25,924 bases of DNA from Sphaeroforma sirkka. Lineage: Eukaryota; Opisthokonta; Ichthyosporea; Ichthyophonida. The translations under genes and the position numbers were made by a program. Below the pieces are notes generated by a model. It had not been told where the DNA came from, ran no database searches, and saw nothing but the letters and a program-made list of their open reading frames with translations. Below are positions 1 to 11,349 of the stretch, in pieces. The stretch lies in contig LUCW03001119.1 of the NCBI GenBank assembly GCA_001586965.3, forward strand, positions 1 through 25,924, read 5' to 3'. Positions within the stretch are counted from its first letter, which is position 1, and the number at the start of each line of letters is the position of its first letter.

Positions 1-221
1 GGAAACGGTATGACTTGATTACACTGGATCTAAACAGCCACATTTATTCCTTCTTATACAATCATAAGTAAGGCATGTCTATTCATAGATGAGACGTTGA
101 ACACAAAGCTCACTACTTTTGTGAAGCACTCATGAGACTTTTGCTTCTGTGTGCTCAGATTTAGGTTACGATACAGAAATGTATACAGGATGATATGGCA
201 CACATAAAACACAACGAACAA

Positions 222-230
<9 letters not shown>
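1..230. other. AT-moderate unique sequence, no gene seen
   Basis: This stretch has ordinary base composition, unlike the repeat-filled DNA that follows. No convincing exon or splice-flanked coding segment is visible on either strand. A TTTATT (AATAAA on the minus strand) near position 43-48 could be the polyadenylation signal of a minus-strand gene lying upstream of position 230, but no such coding region is visible, so I only note it. Confidence 0.3.
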
Positions 231-279
<49 letters not shown>

Positions 280-287
280 TATATATG

Positions 288-321
<34 letters not shown>

Positions 322-336
322 CATATATTATGTAAT
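221..336. repeat. Compound (CA)n-(TA)n microsatellite
   Basis: A run of about 13 CA units (222-248) passes directly into TA repeats lightly interrupted by TACATA and TATGTA. The same CA-to-TA junction recurs at 2972-3096 and 12863-12908. Long alternating purine-pyrimidine DNA of this kind can form Z-DNA (CA) and cruciform or slipped structures (TA). Apparent open frames rich in Tyr/Ile/Val/Cys here are artefacts of the repeat. Confidence 0.95.
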
Positions 337-486
337 ATGCACACCGCGCGCACTTGCACGTACACATCATCAACAATATATAATAATATCGTCATCATAT
401 AATAATAATAACAATATATATTATATATGTAATAATACATATATGGCATATATATTATAATATGTAATAATATAATATATACATCA

Positions 487-518
<32 letters not shown>

Positions 519-2960
519 GGTTATTATGCTAATACATATATAATATGCATATACATATTATACATATATACAATAATAATATAAATACATAATGCAATAT
601 ATATGTAATAATAATAATATATAATGTAATGTATATAATAATGTATTAATATGTAATATACCATATATTTGCATATTACAATACATGTAATATATTATGT
701 TATAATATGTACATATAACATAATAATAATAATATGCATATTATAACATATGTATATCATATTATTGATACGCACATGACGGTGGTTATACATTGCATAT
801 GCAATTATTACACATGCCATTACATGTAATATGTCATATCAAAATGTCCGCAATCAATAGTACAATAATATGATATTATACATATTATGTTTGTATATAA
901 TACAAGCATACATATAATAATAATATGTACACGGTTTACATAGATAATATTATACATATAATCACATGTTACTTGCGCGCGCACACACATATAATATACA
1001 TGCGTACGTAATGGCCAGCACATCCAATATCAATCACATATCATCAATAATAATATACACATAGCAATATGGCCGGCTCAACATATTGGCAATACAATAA
1101 TAATAATATATAATAATAATATATGTATATATAACATATGTAATATATCAATAATAATATATATTACATATATATAATATACATACTATATATATACATG
1201 CATCAATATATACAATATGTTTGTATTATATTGAGCGTATTATCTGTTTTTGTGATTATGTTATTACACGACAAAATGTGAATTTACATATAGGTAAACT
1301 TTATAATAATATGCAACAGAACATTGAACAACAAAATGTAATAACATACAAATATACATGTAAACATATATGTGTCATATTATTGATATGCATTATGCAT
1401 ATATTTTTTGCATTTTTCGTATTGCAGTAATATGTATGTATGTTCTATGTATTATTCACATATATATAATATGTTTGTTGTTATATTATAAAAAGTGCGT
1501 GCATATGTTTTGCGTATCATTGCACATTGTACGTGTTTTCATGTAGCTAATGTATATATACATATGTATATATTATCCCATATATTGCATCCCATTCTAT
1601 AATGAGGAACATAAGGTAATCATGTATCATAATATTATGTGATAATGGTATGCAGAATATACACGTTATGGTTTTAATATGTATGTGTTATACATACATT
1701 ATACATACATATTATTGCATGTTATAATAATAATAATATTATGCTATTATATAATAATATGTAACATATTATAATATTATTATTATTATTACATATATAC
1801 ATACATGTTAATATAATAATAATAATATATGTATTAATAATACAATAATATGTATACATACATATTAATACATAGACACAAAACATACAGACATAACATG
1901 TCCACAACACAATGTACACGCGCACATCACTGCACACGCATTGTACAATGTATATATATTATTATAATTCAAACCACATGTCATTACAATCACACATGTA
2001 TACATATAATACGTAGATAAGTTTTGACCGACATATGCATAGCCATATATACATATTATGTATATATAATCATGTACAATATGCCATCTTTATCCATGCA
2101 TAGTATGTACAATGCATGTGGTTATGTGTCAGCCACATATTGCGGATACAATAATATACATTATGTATGTATAATTGCAATAATATAATGTATATTATAT
2201 AATAATAATAATAATAATTATAATATTAGTATGTATACAGCATACATGTATATACATGTATGTTATACATATGTATATATAATATATAATATTAATATTA
2301 TATAATAATACATAATAATACATATATTATTATACATTACAGATATATGGATTCGTTTGTAGATCTATGTACCAGATAAAAATATATATAAGCTCACATA
2401 TGCATACGTGTAGCCACATGTAAATCCATAAGCCAATATTATATTAATAATACATATATCCATATATATAATACATACATATATGGCTACATTGTGTTGT
2501 TGTACATGGTTGGTTTCTTTGTGCATGCATGTTCGCCAATGTGTAATAATGTCCAATATGTAATAATATAATACAAACATACATATACATGTATGCATAT
2601 GTACATCATTAATAGCCAATATTATGTATAATAATATGTTATGTATGTATATATATTAATATGTAATAATATTATAATACATATATATGTATAATGCATT
2701 ATACATATAATATTAACATACATGTATATGCATATTATATATTACATGTATAATACATACACATGTATGTATGTAATGCATGGATATAATATGGATATAA
2801 TATATATAATTATATATATATATATATACACATATGCATATACATATAACATAATACGTAGCGCCATATATATATATTGTTCATATATAATATACATGCG
2901 TTACATATATATATATGTATATGTTATGAATATGGATATGGATATGTATGTATGTTGCTT
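337..2960. repeat. Degenerate AT-rich simple-sequence DNA
   Basis: About 2.6 kb composed mainly of A and T, built from endlessly varied short words such as ATAATAATAT, ATGTAATA, ATATGCAT and TACATATA, with one clean (AT)15 at 489-518. No higher-order repeat of fixed length is obvious by eye. The open frames in it have Tyr/Ile/Met/Cys-biased composition expected from the base sequence, have no recognisable motif, and are not reported as genes. The region could be intergenic or a very large intron of the gene that starts downstream, because the first exons of that gene are missing. Confidence 0.8.
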
Positions 2961-2965
2961 ACATG

Positions 2966-3032
2966 CACACAACACACACACACACACACACACTCTCTCT
3001 CACATATATATATATATATATACAGATATACA

Positions 3033-3096
<64 letters not shown>
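2966..3096. repeat. Compound (CA)n-(CT)n-(TA)n microsatellite
   Basis: About ten CA units (2972-2992) are followed by a short CTCTCTCTC tract, a TA run with one TACAGATATACATTC interruption, and then a pure (TA)n run of about 60 bp (3037-3096). This is the longest uninterrupted TA tract on the left side of the window and marks the right edge of the AT-rich domain. Confidence 0.95.
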
Positions 3097-3102
<6 letters not shown>

Positions 3103-3780
3103 AGTGTGTTAATTGCAAATATATTATTGATGCATATCTGCGCCTTTTTGTTTCCCATTGTAGCCATTTTGGATGGTATTTACACTGTTCCTTGTCTCAA
3201 CGTTAAAAATGAAGATGTAGAATCATTCCATATACCTTGTTATCACACTGGTATTTATTGGTAGTATACATGAGTAGGCGCACTTATGTATGCAATTTGA
3301 CATATGCCCTCATGAATCTTTCCAATGCTCATTTAAGTTGTTGAATTTTTCTTAGACGGTAGACTTCCTGTACATCCTTTCGTATTTATCGTGTTTTCAG
3401 AGCTTATATCCATAAGACGCGATTCTTGAGTCAGCTATTGTAGTGGTTTATTTGCGTGATCACTTCCTTAGTGCAATATGACATTCACATGCTATCTCTT
3501 ATGTACCACGGATTTTCAAAATGAATAATGGGTCAGGTACTTCTAGCATATAAAACTTTTCAGATTACAATTTTTTAGAATATTCGCGTCTGTTTTCGTT
3601 TCAAAACTTAAAATTGACTTTAAAACAACACATGACATTTTAGAAACACCTCTTACTATATCGACACGCTTCTACAGTTCAGGAATTTCTCTGTAGTAAG
3701 CTTCGATTCTCATCTGTGGTTTATGTAGTTGACAATCCAGTGTGCGCTCATTACGTCATTGAATCTTCTACCCTCTTTAG
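3097..3780. other. Non-repetitive spacer 5' of the first EPC exon seen
   Basis: Unique sequence with no recognisable exon. The EPC family has a conserved N-terminal stretch (basic FRAR-like motif, DLPD, then a TG-EKEE-like element) that should lie upstream of 3781. I read all three forward frames here and did not find it. The part just before 3781 looks like the 3' end of an intron: CTCTTTAG at 3773-3780 precedes the exon, and the TAG is itself an in-frame stop. Confidence 0.5.
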
Positions 3781-6700
3781 GAGATCCATATCAAGGTCCT
3801 GATTGACCAACAGAATGTGGGTGGAAGTTATTCATCCTCGATGATGTCTATCCCTATTCCGGAAACGGATGAGAAGGTCGAAGACACTGACGAAATCTAT
3901 GGCAAAGCACCCAAAATCCCTTCACATTACATCCGAATTATGGGTATGTTCAATGAAATCCAGCAAATTCGATTTCTGCCCAGCTACATAGTTTATTTTC
4001 ACACACAAAGTTTCTTGATATGAGGTCTTCGTTTTGAATTCGACTCCTATATAATCATATATCAAAGTTAGGCTGGTTCTTAGGTACTAGTTTGTCCACC
4101 TTGGTGACCTATGTGCTGTTCAACATTCGTGGGCTGCTCTTTAACTATTTGTACTGTTAAATACAATCTTTAAAACAGATCGCTACCTTATTACTGACCG
4201 AGTGCTATACGATGCGGACTCGGATGATGAGAGATGGGTCGAGAACTTTAACACAACGCATCAGTCATCCAGTCTGATTGTGTCGATCGATGAGTTCGAG
4301 CGGCTGTTCGACTTATTGGAGAAGTCGTCTCCGTACGAAGAGTTGATTGAATATGGAGAAGCCAGGAATCTTCTGGACTGCGAGGATTTGATCGTCAAAG
4401 CCGTGTATCAGCTCTGGAAGGGTACGAACATTTATATTTTGTAATTTGACCTATATGATGAGCAGATAGCGCGCCGAGTGTTTTCGAAATTTTTCTACTA
4501 CAGTCAGTTTATCTACTTTATGTCGATATTTCATCCTCAGATTCTAAATTGTGAGCAAGATGGTAGAATTTCGTGTATGTATACAAGTGATCATGTTTGT
4601 TGTTTTTAAATAATACTCTCCGATGTACTGGAGCGATGCTTATGTTGATATAGTCTCATATAAAGGTCTTGATTCTAATATCCTTACTGATTTTGAAATC
4701 ATCTGTCCATGCAGATAAGCGAAGAGCGCGGATGTCGAAGCCGCTGCGACCGACGATCAAATTTGATCCACATAACGACCCAGATTTAGCACACGACCCT
4801 TATGTAGCGTTCAGGAGGAGGTCAGAACGGCATCGCATCAAAACTAGAAAGGTATCCGATGGCGATAGAGATTTGGCTTGCTGTGCGTTCGCGCCTTGTT
4901 TATTTTAAGTACTTTAAATGCTCGTTTGAAAAATTGGGCTTTAGATAGACCGGGCTTGGCTGATAACGGATTTATATTTTGCAAAACGGTGATATGATCG
5001 TGAAATTGTGCGGATGCACAGGACGTCTATCGTAGTATACTTATCGTTTCCGCTATTTTTGTGCGTACACAAGGAAGGGCAGCCGCAACTATTAGTCAAC
5101 GATGTATCGTTGTGGCTTTGTAGTCGACTCGTTGTACTTAACACTCAGAATTATCATTGTACCTGCAGCATCAGAAGCAAGACGAGAGCAACTACGACAA
5201 GATGCTTAAGCTTCGTCGAGATTTGGACAAGGCGCTCGTATTACTAGATCTTGTCAAGAAGAGAGAACGGTTAAAGGCCGAGTCGGTATGTTTTATAATC
5301 ACTCAATGCAACAACGTGCTCTGATATGATTTTCTCTTTTATGGCTATTTCGCAGTGTATAGCAAATCCAGATTTTACAGTGGGTTAGCACGCATCCGCA
5401 ATAATCTGAATGACATATTAACAGGCTCAGATTCTATTGACCATCACTGAAATAGTGTTGCTGGGCTGAAGTACCGAATTTTGAGCTCTGGGGCGCAACT
5501 TCAGGCTCAAATATGATTATTCTACTGTGTTAGTGTTTGGCATCCCACGTGCTGATATCTTTCAACTGGCGTGAAATTAGGTGAATTGTATAGACTCCGT
5601 TAGAATCTAGATATTGCCACGGCGGTGAGTGCCCCCGCAAGTTCGAAATTTATTGCTTTGAGCGCTGTTGACCTATTCCAAACATTCGGTCTATAGGTGC
5701 GGCACGCGAAGGAATGTTTGCAGAAGCGATACGAACTGAACGATTGGTCTGATCGTTTGTTTCTACCGGAGCCGGAGGGACCGGATATTGCTGATCTATC
5801 ACCTTCACCTTTGGTATGCCTCGCTTGAAATCACAAATCATCATGTCGCTCTTGCTATCGGGTTCGCGGGTCTATTGGATGCCAGTATCGTATTTTGTAT
5901 TGTTCTAGACTCGATATGACTTTGAACTTTGTCAAAGACATATCTCTGAATAATGAGGAAAAAAATCGCACAAACAAAGAAAAACATCGCTGTTATCCCA
6001 AAGCCGATTTTGTATATTCGATGCACTTATTATGATACTGTTGTATAATTTGTTTCGTCAGAAAATCAAGAAAATCCGCACTGGGCATAAGAAAGACCGG
6101 GAATCGAGTAAGAGGAAACACAAAGAAGGGCCGCGCTGTAAGTAGTCATTAGTGCCAAACGACTCGTTCAGCTTTCTTGTTTTGGCGATTGTTTTACCAC
6201 CTTGCCCTACACGGAGGGCGTATGCAGCCTCGCTAGCATCTTGTGTTTCACAATTACCTACTATGTGTTGTGGTATAATATTTTTGTCAGTATTTGCGCT
6301 GCTTGAGAAATGTGGCGCTTGCGAAGTTGATGCTATACCATAGCTAAAATATTTGATTTTGCACGCACACGTACAGTACCTGTAGCAGAAAGCGATATCG
6401 AGGAAGTCAAGCCTTCCTTGCTCAAGATCAAACTACATAAACCCTCCGAGAATCCATATGTTGTCAGGAAGATCAAAGGTATCTCATTCTCCGTTGGTCG
6501 CGGCCTGGGTTGTCCAACAGCAATCAAATCGCCAGCTGTGGCCTTTGGCTGCACGCCCCTGAAGGTATGTACGGTGCTTGTATATTGATGAGGGGTTTGT
6601 CTACGCATCTATACTATGTGCTCACTGTGGCATATAGCCATATAGGTGTGCACATTGGACCAGCATATACTGTATGCATCTTCTATCGACAGCTGTAATA

Positions 6701-9138
6701 TGTACATCGGTATTCTGATGATTTGCATTATTTTATGAATACTCCTGCCAGTATCTCGGTAAGGGACATTTTTACCTCGAGCACATTGGCACCTTCGAAT
6801 TGTCTATTAAACTCGCGCTGCGGATTGCCCATTCGCGGTAGTTGGTAAGGATGAGAATAGGAATCTTCCTGGACATATTTTTAATTGCATTAGAACACGC
6901 TGAATGGCATGATTGCCGTTTTGTCTTTTATCTCGTCCCTGTGATCTCATCTGGCTGTCATCCTAATCCGCAATCGGCTCACAGGGCATGCCAAACGTGA
7001 GGTGCGCAAGGCGTCGAATTGGGCGGGGTGGTCGTGTGTTGTTTGACAGGACACCCACATGGGCAGCCGAACAATTCTCCGCAGACCCGAAATACATCGA
7101 TCCGTTCGTGGTACGTAAATAATAGACGTGACGCACTAGACATCGCAATCTCGATTGGGGTTTTATCTCGCTTAGCTGTTTTGATGTGAGAATCTGTTGT
7201 TTCGCATACGCCTACTCGCTCGATGCATGTTTGTTATCCCATACCGTCAATGGTATCTCCTTACCGCTCCAGACTCGTTTGTATCCGTCGTTGCTAATAG
7301 TTTTTAACTCCGTGACTTTCACGTCTCGGCCGATTAAACAGCGCCATGGGCCGTTCGAGAATCTAGTCCGCAGACAAACATCGTCAGTGGCAACGCCTCA
7401 GATGACGAACTCAATACTAAAAATGTCAGCGGTCGTGGATCACCGAATACCTGGTCCTATCCAGTCAGCGGGTCCCATTGGGACCACACAGGTGCAATCA
7501 CAAAATATAAATAGTAATAGTAGTAGTATTAGTTATAGTACCAAGCAATCACACCCGCTTACAGCCCAACAACAGCAGGCATACCCACATACATCAGCGC
7601 AGAGGGTAGAACATTCGGGTGCTAATTCGGCCCAAAATCGAGCATTGGGTGGAGTAACGCACTCCCTGACAACTTCATCGGCCCCTGCGGACCAGCAGCC
7701 CGTGCAGACACAAAGGTTAGCCACAACACAAAACACTGCAGACACACTGAACAGTTCGTATATTCTGCCAAAGGGTCAGCGGCCCACAACAGCCCTACCG
7801 GCGAATTCTGGTTTGGGTGGGAGTTCGTCAACGAAAACAAACACAATCACACTCACAAATACGAATACGAACCTAAGTTCTAACACGAACTCTATCTCAA
7901 ACCCAACCACAACTGCGAAACTGATGGCGAGTACAAAATCAAGTACGATAACGAATGCTACAAGTGCTGCGGCTTCGTCTGTCCCACAGAGTGCATCCTC
8001 TGTCAGCCAGGTACAGCCTGGGCATAACGGTACTCAGCTAGGCGGTGTGAGTAGCCTCGCTAGCACGTCTCCGGCGGTGGGCGCGTATAGTTCTACATCC
8101 ACATCTGCTGGTCAGAGTGCAAGTAGGATACCGAGCTCTAATGTGTACTCACAACCGTACGCAACAACATCGGTCAATAGACCGATCCCCCAGGATCAAG
8201 GAAAGACTACTGCGGGTGGGTACGATAGCGCACCTACGACGAGTGCTGCAGACGGTACTGTTCGAGGTCAGAGTTTGACACAGGCACAAGCACAAGCAAC
8301 ATCAACCGCAGATGCAAATATAAATCTCAACCAGGCAACGTTAAATCACGGGGGAAGTGCGATTAATATGATTTCGAACACGCCAATGACCACAACTGCA
8401 GCCTCGCAACCAATCGATAGCCAATCGTATGCGGCACTCTCTGCTCAGCGAGCACAGCCCCAACAACAACAACAGCAGCAGCAGCTCCATGGAAACCATG
8501 TGAACAACCTGAATGCAATCTCCACCGCAGCAACCTCAGTTCCTTACAACTCGATCTCGCAAATTCCATCCATGAACAACAGCACATACACGTCGCGGCA
8601 ATCATCGTTCGGAGAAACGTGTAGTGACGGATCACAAACACAGAGGGCTGCCAGCAGTAGTGCCGTCGCCGCCGTTGCTTCCAGTGTGCCTAGCATGCCT
8701 CAGCCTGCGATGTCGAGTGTGACACCACCTGCCCACACAGATTGGAGCCCTGCAACGTCGGGCTACCCTGTCACGGCTCAAACTGCATACTCCACTGTTC
8801 AAGCTTCCACCACAAATCCCAACCTCCCAACACAAGCCACCGCACCCGTCACGGGCGTGAGTGCGAATGCGGGTGCGAACGGCGCGGAAACTAGTGCGAT
8901 GGTTCTACCAGGCGGTACTCCTACTGCAGTTGATGTGGGTTCTGTGTCTGTCAGTGGGGGAGGGGTGAAAACATCGGGCGCAGCGAAAACCCAAATACAG
9001 CCAGATAAGGACAAGCCTAAGACCGACTCACGAATGGACGGCACACCGGGAAGTGAGTACACCAACGGCCAGTTGCCGGCTTCGGAAACTGCGGGAAAGA
9101 GTTCGCAACTGCGTGGCCTCATTCAGAGCACGGATTAG
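3781..9138 (+). CDS. EPL1: Enhancer of polycomb (EPC/Epl1) family protein, 5' partial
   Basis: Scaffold subunit of the NuA4/TIP60 histone acetyltransferase module, nuclear (family knowledge). Exons chosen by homology and codon phase: 3781-3943, 4179-4421, 4715-4851, 5169-5285, 5697-5813, 6062-6137, 6386-6564, 6985-7110, 7342-9138 (or 7273-9138; both acceptors keep frame). All junction phases match. EPcA-domain landmarks in order: SIPIPETDE, YDADSDDERW, a helix resembling the FEEMIDRLEKG block, DPYVAFRRRSER, NYDKMLKLRRDLDKAL, KKRERLKAES joined to CLQKRYELNDW, and ARRRIGRGGRVLFDR, which is nearly the human EPC sequence. The last exon encodes about 600 residues that are Ser/Thr/Asn/Gln/Ala-rich and disordered, with a nine-Gln run near 8461-8484. 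The N-terminal exon(s) are not found. The conserved tyrosine-rich segment before RRRIGRGG is not recognisable, so the 6564-6985 junction may miss an exon. Family assignment is near certain; exact ends are less so. Confidence 0.9.
8461..8484 (+). repeat. CAA/CAG polyglutamine tract in EPC
   Basis: Mixed CAA and CAG codons encode about eight to nine consecutive glutamines in the disordered tail of the EPC protein. Mixed codons usually make such tracts less prone to slippage than pure CAG. Gln-rich tails are common in EPC homologues, including human EPC1. Confidence 0.8.
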
Positions 9139-9727
9139 ATTGTTTGGTAGGAACATTTGGTGCTCTCACTTTGGGTCCCCATCGGACAGTGCAATTCTGA
9201 TGCTGCCTACTCTAGAGCGAGAATCAGGGTATCCGATAGAAAAGAAATCTGTGGTCTCTCATATCGTAGGCTGCCGACGAACAAAGATCACTTAAAGCTG
9301 CCCGTTCAATTGGCGGCCTCGGTGCATGGTGTCGTATCATAGGACAACGGCCTACTACAAAATTACGGAAATTAGTCGCGTGTTGAGTCCGGCGCCTGTA
9401 GGAAGTTTGATGCACTGCACAATTGAAGATGGAAGGTGCCCTTGGCTTGCTTGGCAACGGCACGAGCTCGACATGCGGTACACGTCTTGAATACCAGACC
9501 TACTTGTGTAGCTGTTCATGTCAACCAGTGGGGTCTGAGGATGCTACATAGAATGTCAGTGCCTGTGTTCGCGCATGCTCTGTATACCATTTGAGTTGGA
9601 GACATACCGTCCTGCGTCGACGGATATTCTCGATTGACGTGATGACGGTACGTCAGCAAATTTCGAGCGACAGTAATTACTGCGCTATTCATAGATAATC
9701 TATAGCCATGCACAGTATATTAATAAA
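9139..9727 (+). promoter_or_regulatory. Probable EPC 3' UTR with polyadenylation signal
   Basis: The EPC stop codon (TAG, 9136-9138) is followed by sequence without a supportable gene. The first canonical AATAAA on the plus strand lies at 9722-9727, which would give a 3' UTR of about 0.6 kb. The minus-strand frames at 9224-9463 and 9516-9713 lack recognisable motifs or clear splice sites and are treated as chance. Confidence 0.45.
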
Positions 9728-10152
9728 CTGGTGAGACTCAGTCTGCGAATACGATTTTGATAATTTTAAAATTCAAATATGTTATAGGCACGCTACGATT
9801 AACATAATATTGTTGCGGTGATCAGGTGAAAAGGCAGAGGGGGGTTTGTAGGTCCACACCCTCATATGTATTTTATTATCTGTCATTCGTTCTCGACATC
9901 ATATCGGATCGACAGCTGTGCTTGTTCTGATCATCTCAGATTTCTAGTCCCAATCTGGGGTGTTGTTGTCGGATCCGATCACATGATCCTCTCTGTTAAA
10001 TCAGACTTTAGATTAGAACAGGAAATTTTGCCAAGGCAACTACTACTTTCATAGGGAATACGATTCAGTATAGGTGATATCTCTATACATACTGCTGAGA
10101 ACCGGAGCAATGCTCGTGGTGTCTTCTCGACCTGCACATACTGCCAATGGGC
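9728..10152. other. Intergenic sequence, no gene seen
   Basis: Unique, moderately AT-rich sequence. No coding homology is visible on either strand. A plus-strand frame at 9866-10054 has no family features. Confidence 0.4.
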
Positions 10153-10654
10153 TCACATGCCATTGATATAACAATAGCTAGGACATGACTCGTTGCGATC
10201 AGGTAGGTTGAAAGCGGGATACATGTCAAAGCGAGACTTTGCACATCGAGCAAGAGGTTCAAACAACACACCCGCTCTGTCGATTTGTCGTTCCAGGGCC
10301 TGCACAATACTGGTGTGCATATCCAATTGAAGTAATAGCTCACCAATTGCGTTCTCTACTGTCCTCATTTCGGCTTTCTTTGTTTCAGTGCTTTGGGTTG
10401 GACCTTCCTATATATTCATGTGTTTGAAGTTTTATCGGAACATCTCTTAAAATATATTCGAACTTCTGCCATACGCGTACTATTTGTGCATTTAAATTCG
10501 CGTCGTGGCAATGAACCAAACATATTTCACAGATGTTCGTATCAAGCGCAAAAGCAACGCACTCCCAAATAGTTCTGTTCGGTCTAACACAGTTGGTTTG
10601 TATAAAAAATCCTGGATGCTCGTACATATGAAAGTCACAATTCCCTTCGACCTA
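10153..10654 (-). CDS. Possible exons of an unidentified gene
   Basis: Two adjoining minus-strand frames look protein-like but match no family I know. The upstream one (about 10654 down to 10385) follows a CCCGTGTAG acceptor-like site and encodes a Cys/His-containing segment with the words TIWECVAFALD, CEICLVHCHDANLN and IVRVWQKFEYILRD. The downstream one (about 10408 down to 10153) encodes an amphipathic, probably coiled-coil stretch (MRTVENAIGELLLQLDMHT, then IVQALERQIDRAGVLFEPL). The two are in different frames and overlap by a few bases, so they need an intron or are a decayed gene. A GTATGG donor inside the first frame could join a weak ACAAAG acceptor in phase, leaving an intron of about 100 nt. 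No start, stop or outer exon is firm. They may be chance frames. Confidence 0.3.
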
Positions 10655-10810
10655 CACGGGAATATCTATTAGCGCACAAATACTACGATAGGTGAGTTTG
10701 GAAAGATGCCGAGTTTGATAGAATTTGATTGATTAAAACCTCATTCTTGGTTCGTGTGGACTACACCTGTGTTTTGCCCTGCAGGACGACCATCTCCCTT
10801 CGGCATTTTA

Positions 10811-11140
10811 CGACTCGGATTAACAACCGTTGCATTGTTCTACCATAGATTACAACCACTTGCACAACTGGTTGGGATATAGAATGTCTACATTGTGCCG
10901 CTCATGCGGTTGGCTTGCTTCGGCTCGAATTAACAACCATTGCATTGTTCTAACATAAATTAGAACCACTTGCTTATCGGATTGGGATATAGAATGTCTA
11001 CATTGTACCGCTCATACGGTTGGCTTATTTTGGCTCGGATGAACAGCCATTGCATTGTTCTAGAATAAGTCACAACTACTCGCACAACGGGTTGGGATAC
11101 AGAATGCCAGCATTGCACCCTCATACCTTTGGCTTGTGTT
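10811..11140. repeat. 110-bp tandem repeat, three copies
   Basis: Three head-to-tail copies with a 110-bp period: about 10811-10920, 10921-11030 and 11031-11140. The phase is fixed by the shared word TTGCATTGTTCTA, which recurs 110 bp apart, and by the later GGGATAYAGAATG block. Copies 1 and 2 are the most alike; copy 3 is more diverged and shows insertion-free substitutions. Because 110 is not a multiple of three, the reading frame rotates between copies, which argues against coding. The array starts right after the polyadenylation signal of the minus-strand gene. Small internal inverted repeats are kept between copies. Confidence 0.93.
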
Positions 11141-11151
11141 GTAGGGTCGCG

Positions 11152-11157
11152 TTTATT
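11152..11157 (-). promoter_or_regulatory. Polyadenylation signal of the minus-strand gene
   Basis: TTTATT on the plus strand reads AATAAA on the minus strand, about 180 nt beyond the proposed stop at 11340-11342 (or about 95 nt beyond the alternative stop at 11251-11253). It is the first canonical signal downstream of the coding exons. Confidence 0.55.
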
Positions 11158-11250
11158 CCCATCCTTAATTTGTCGCTGAGAGACTTCTTGCGTGTCAATG
11201 TGCTGCACATTAAGTGAAACACCAGTATATTCAAAATTCAATCTGGGTCA

Positions 11251-11349
11251 TCAATCGTCGCAACTAAATTCGTATATACTTTTAACTGACGCAAATTCCC
11301 ATTCTGATGCGCTGTTTGGTGCTTGATGTAGCGACAATATTATACATAC
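11251..11349 (-). other. Alternative terminal exon after a 38-nt intron
   Basis: The last coding exon could instead end at 11350 at a GTATGT donor and join an ACAG acceptor before 11311, removing a 38-nt intron. Phase is preserved and adds about 20 residues ending SIYEFSCDD and a TGA at 11253-11251. Reading straight through gives a stop after GQVAGYV at 11342-11340. The straight reading is simpler because no other intron here is that short, so I use it and list this as the alternative. Confidence 0.25.

Noticed and set aside
2722-3264. 180-codon plus-strand open frame
   Set aside because: Most of it is translated TA/CA microsatellite (alternating Tyr-Ile and Thr-His). The tail after 3110 has no recognisable motif and does not match the missing EPC N-terminus.
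7533-9122. Minus-strand and alternative frames opposite the EPC tail
   Set aside because: Shadows of the long Ser/Thr/Gln-rich exon; no independent features.
10960-11241. 93-codon minus-strand frame
   Set aside because: It runs through the 110-bp tandem repeat, whose period is not a multiple of three, so successive copies would be read in different frames; no homology is apparent.
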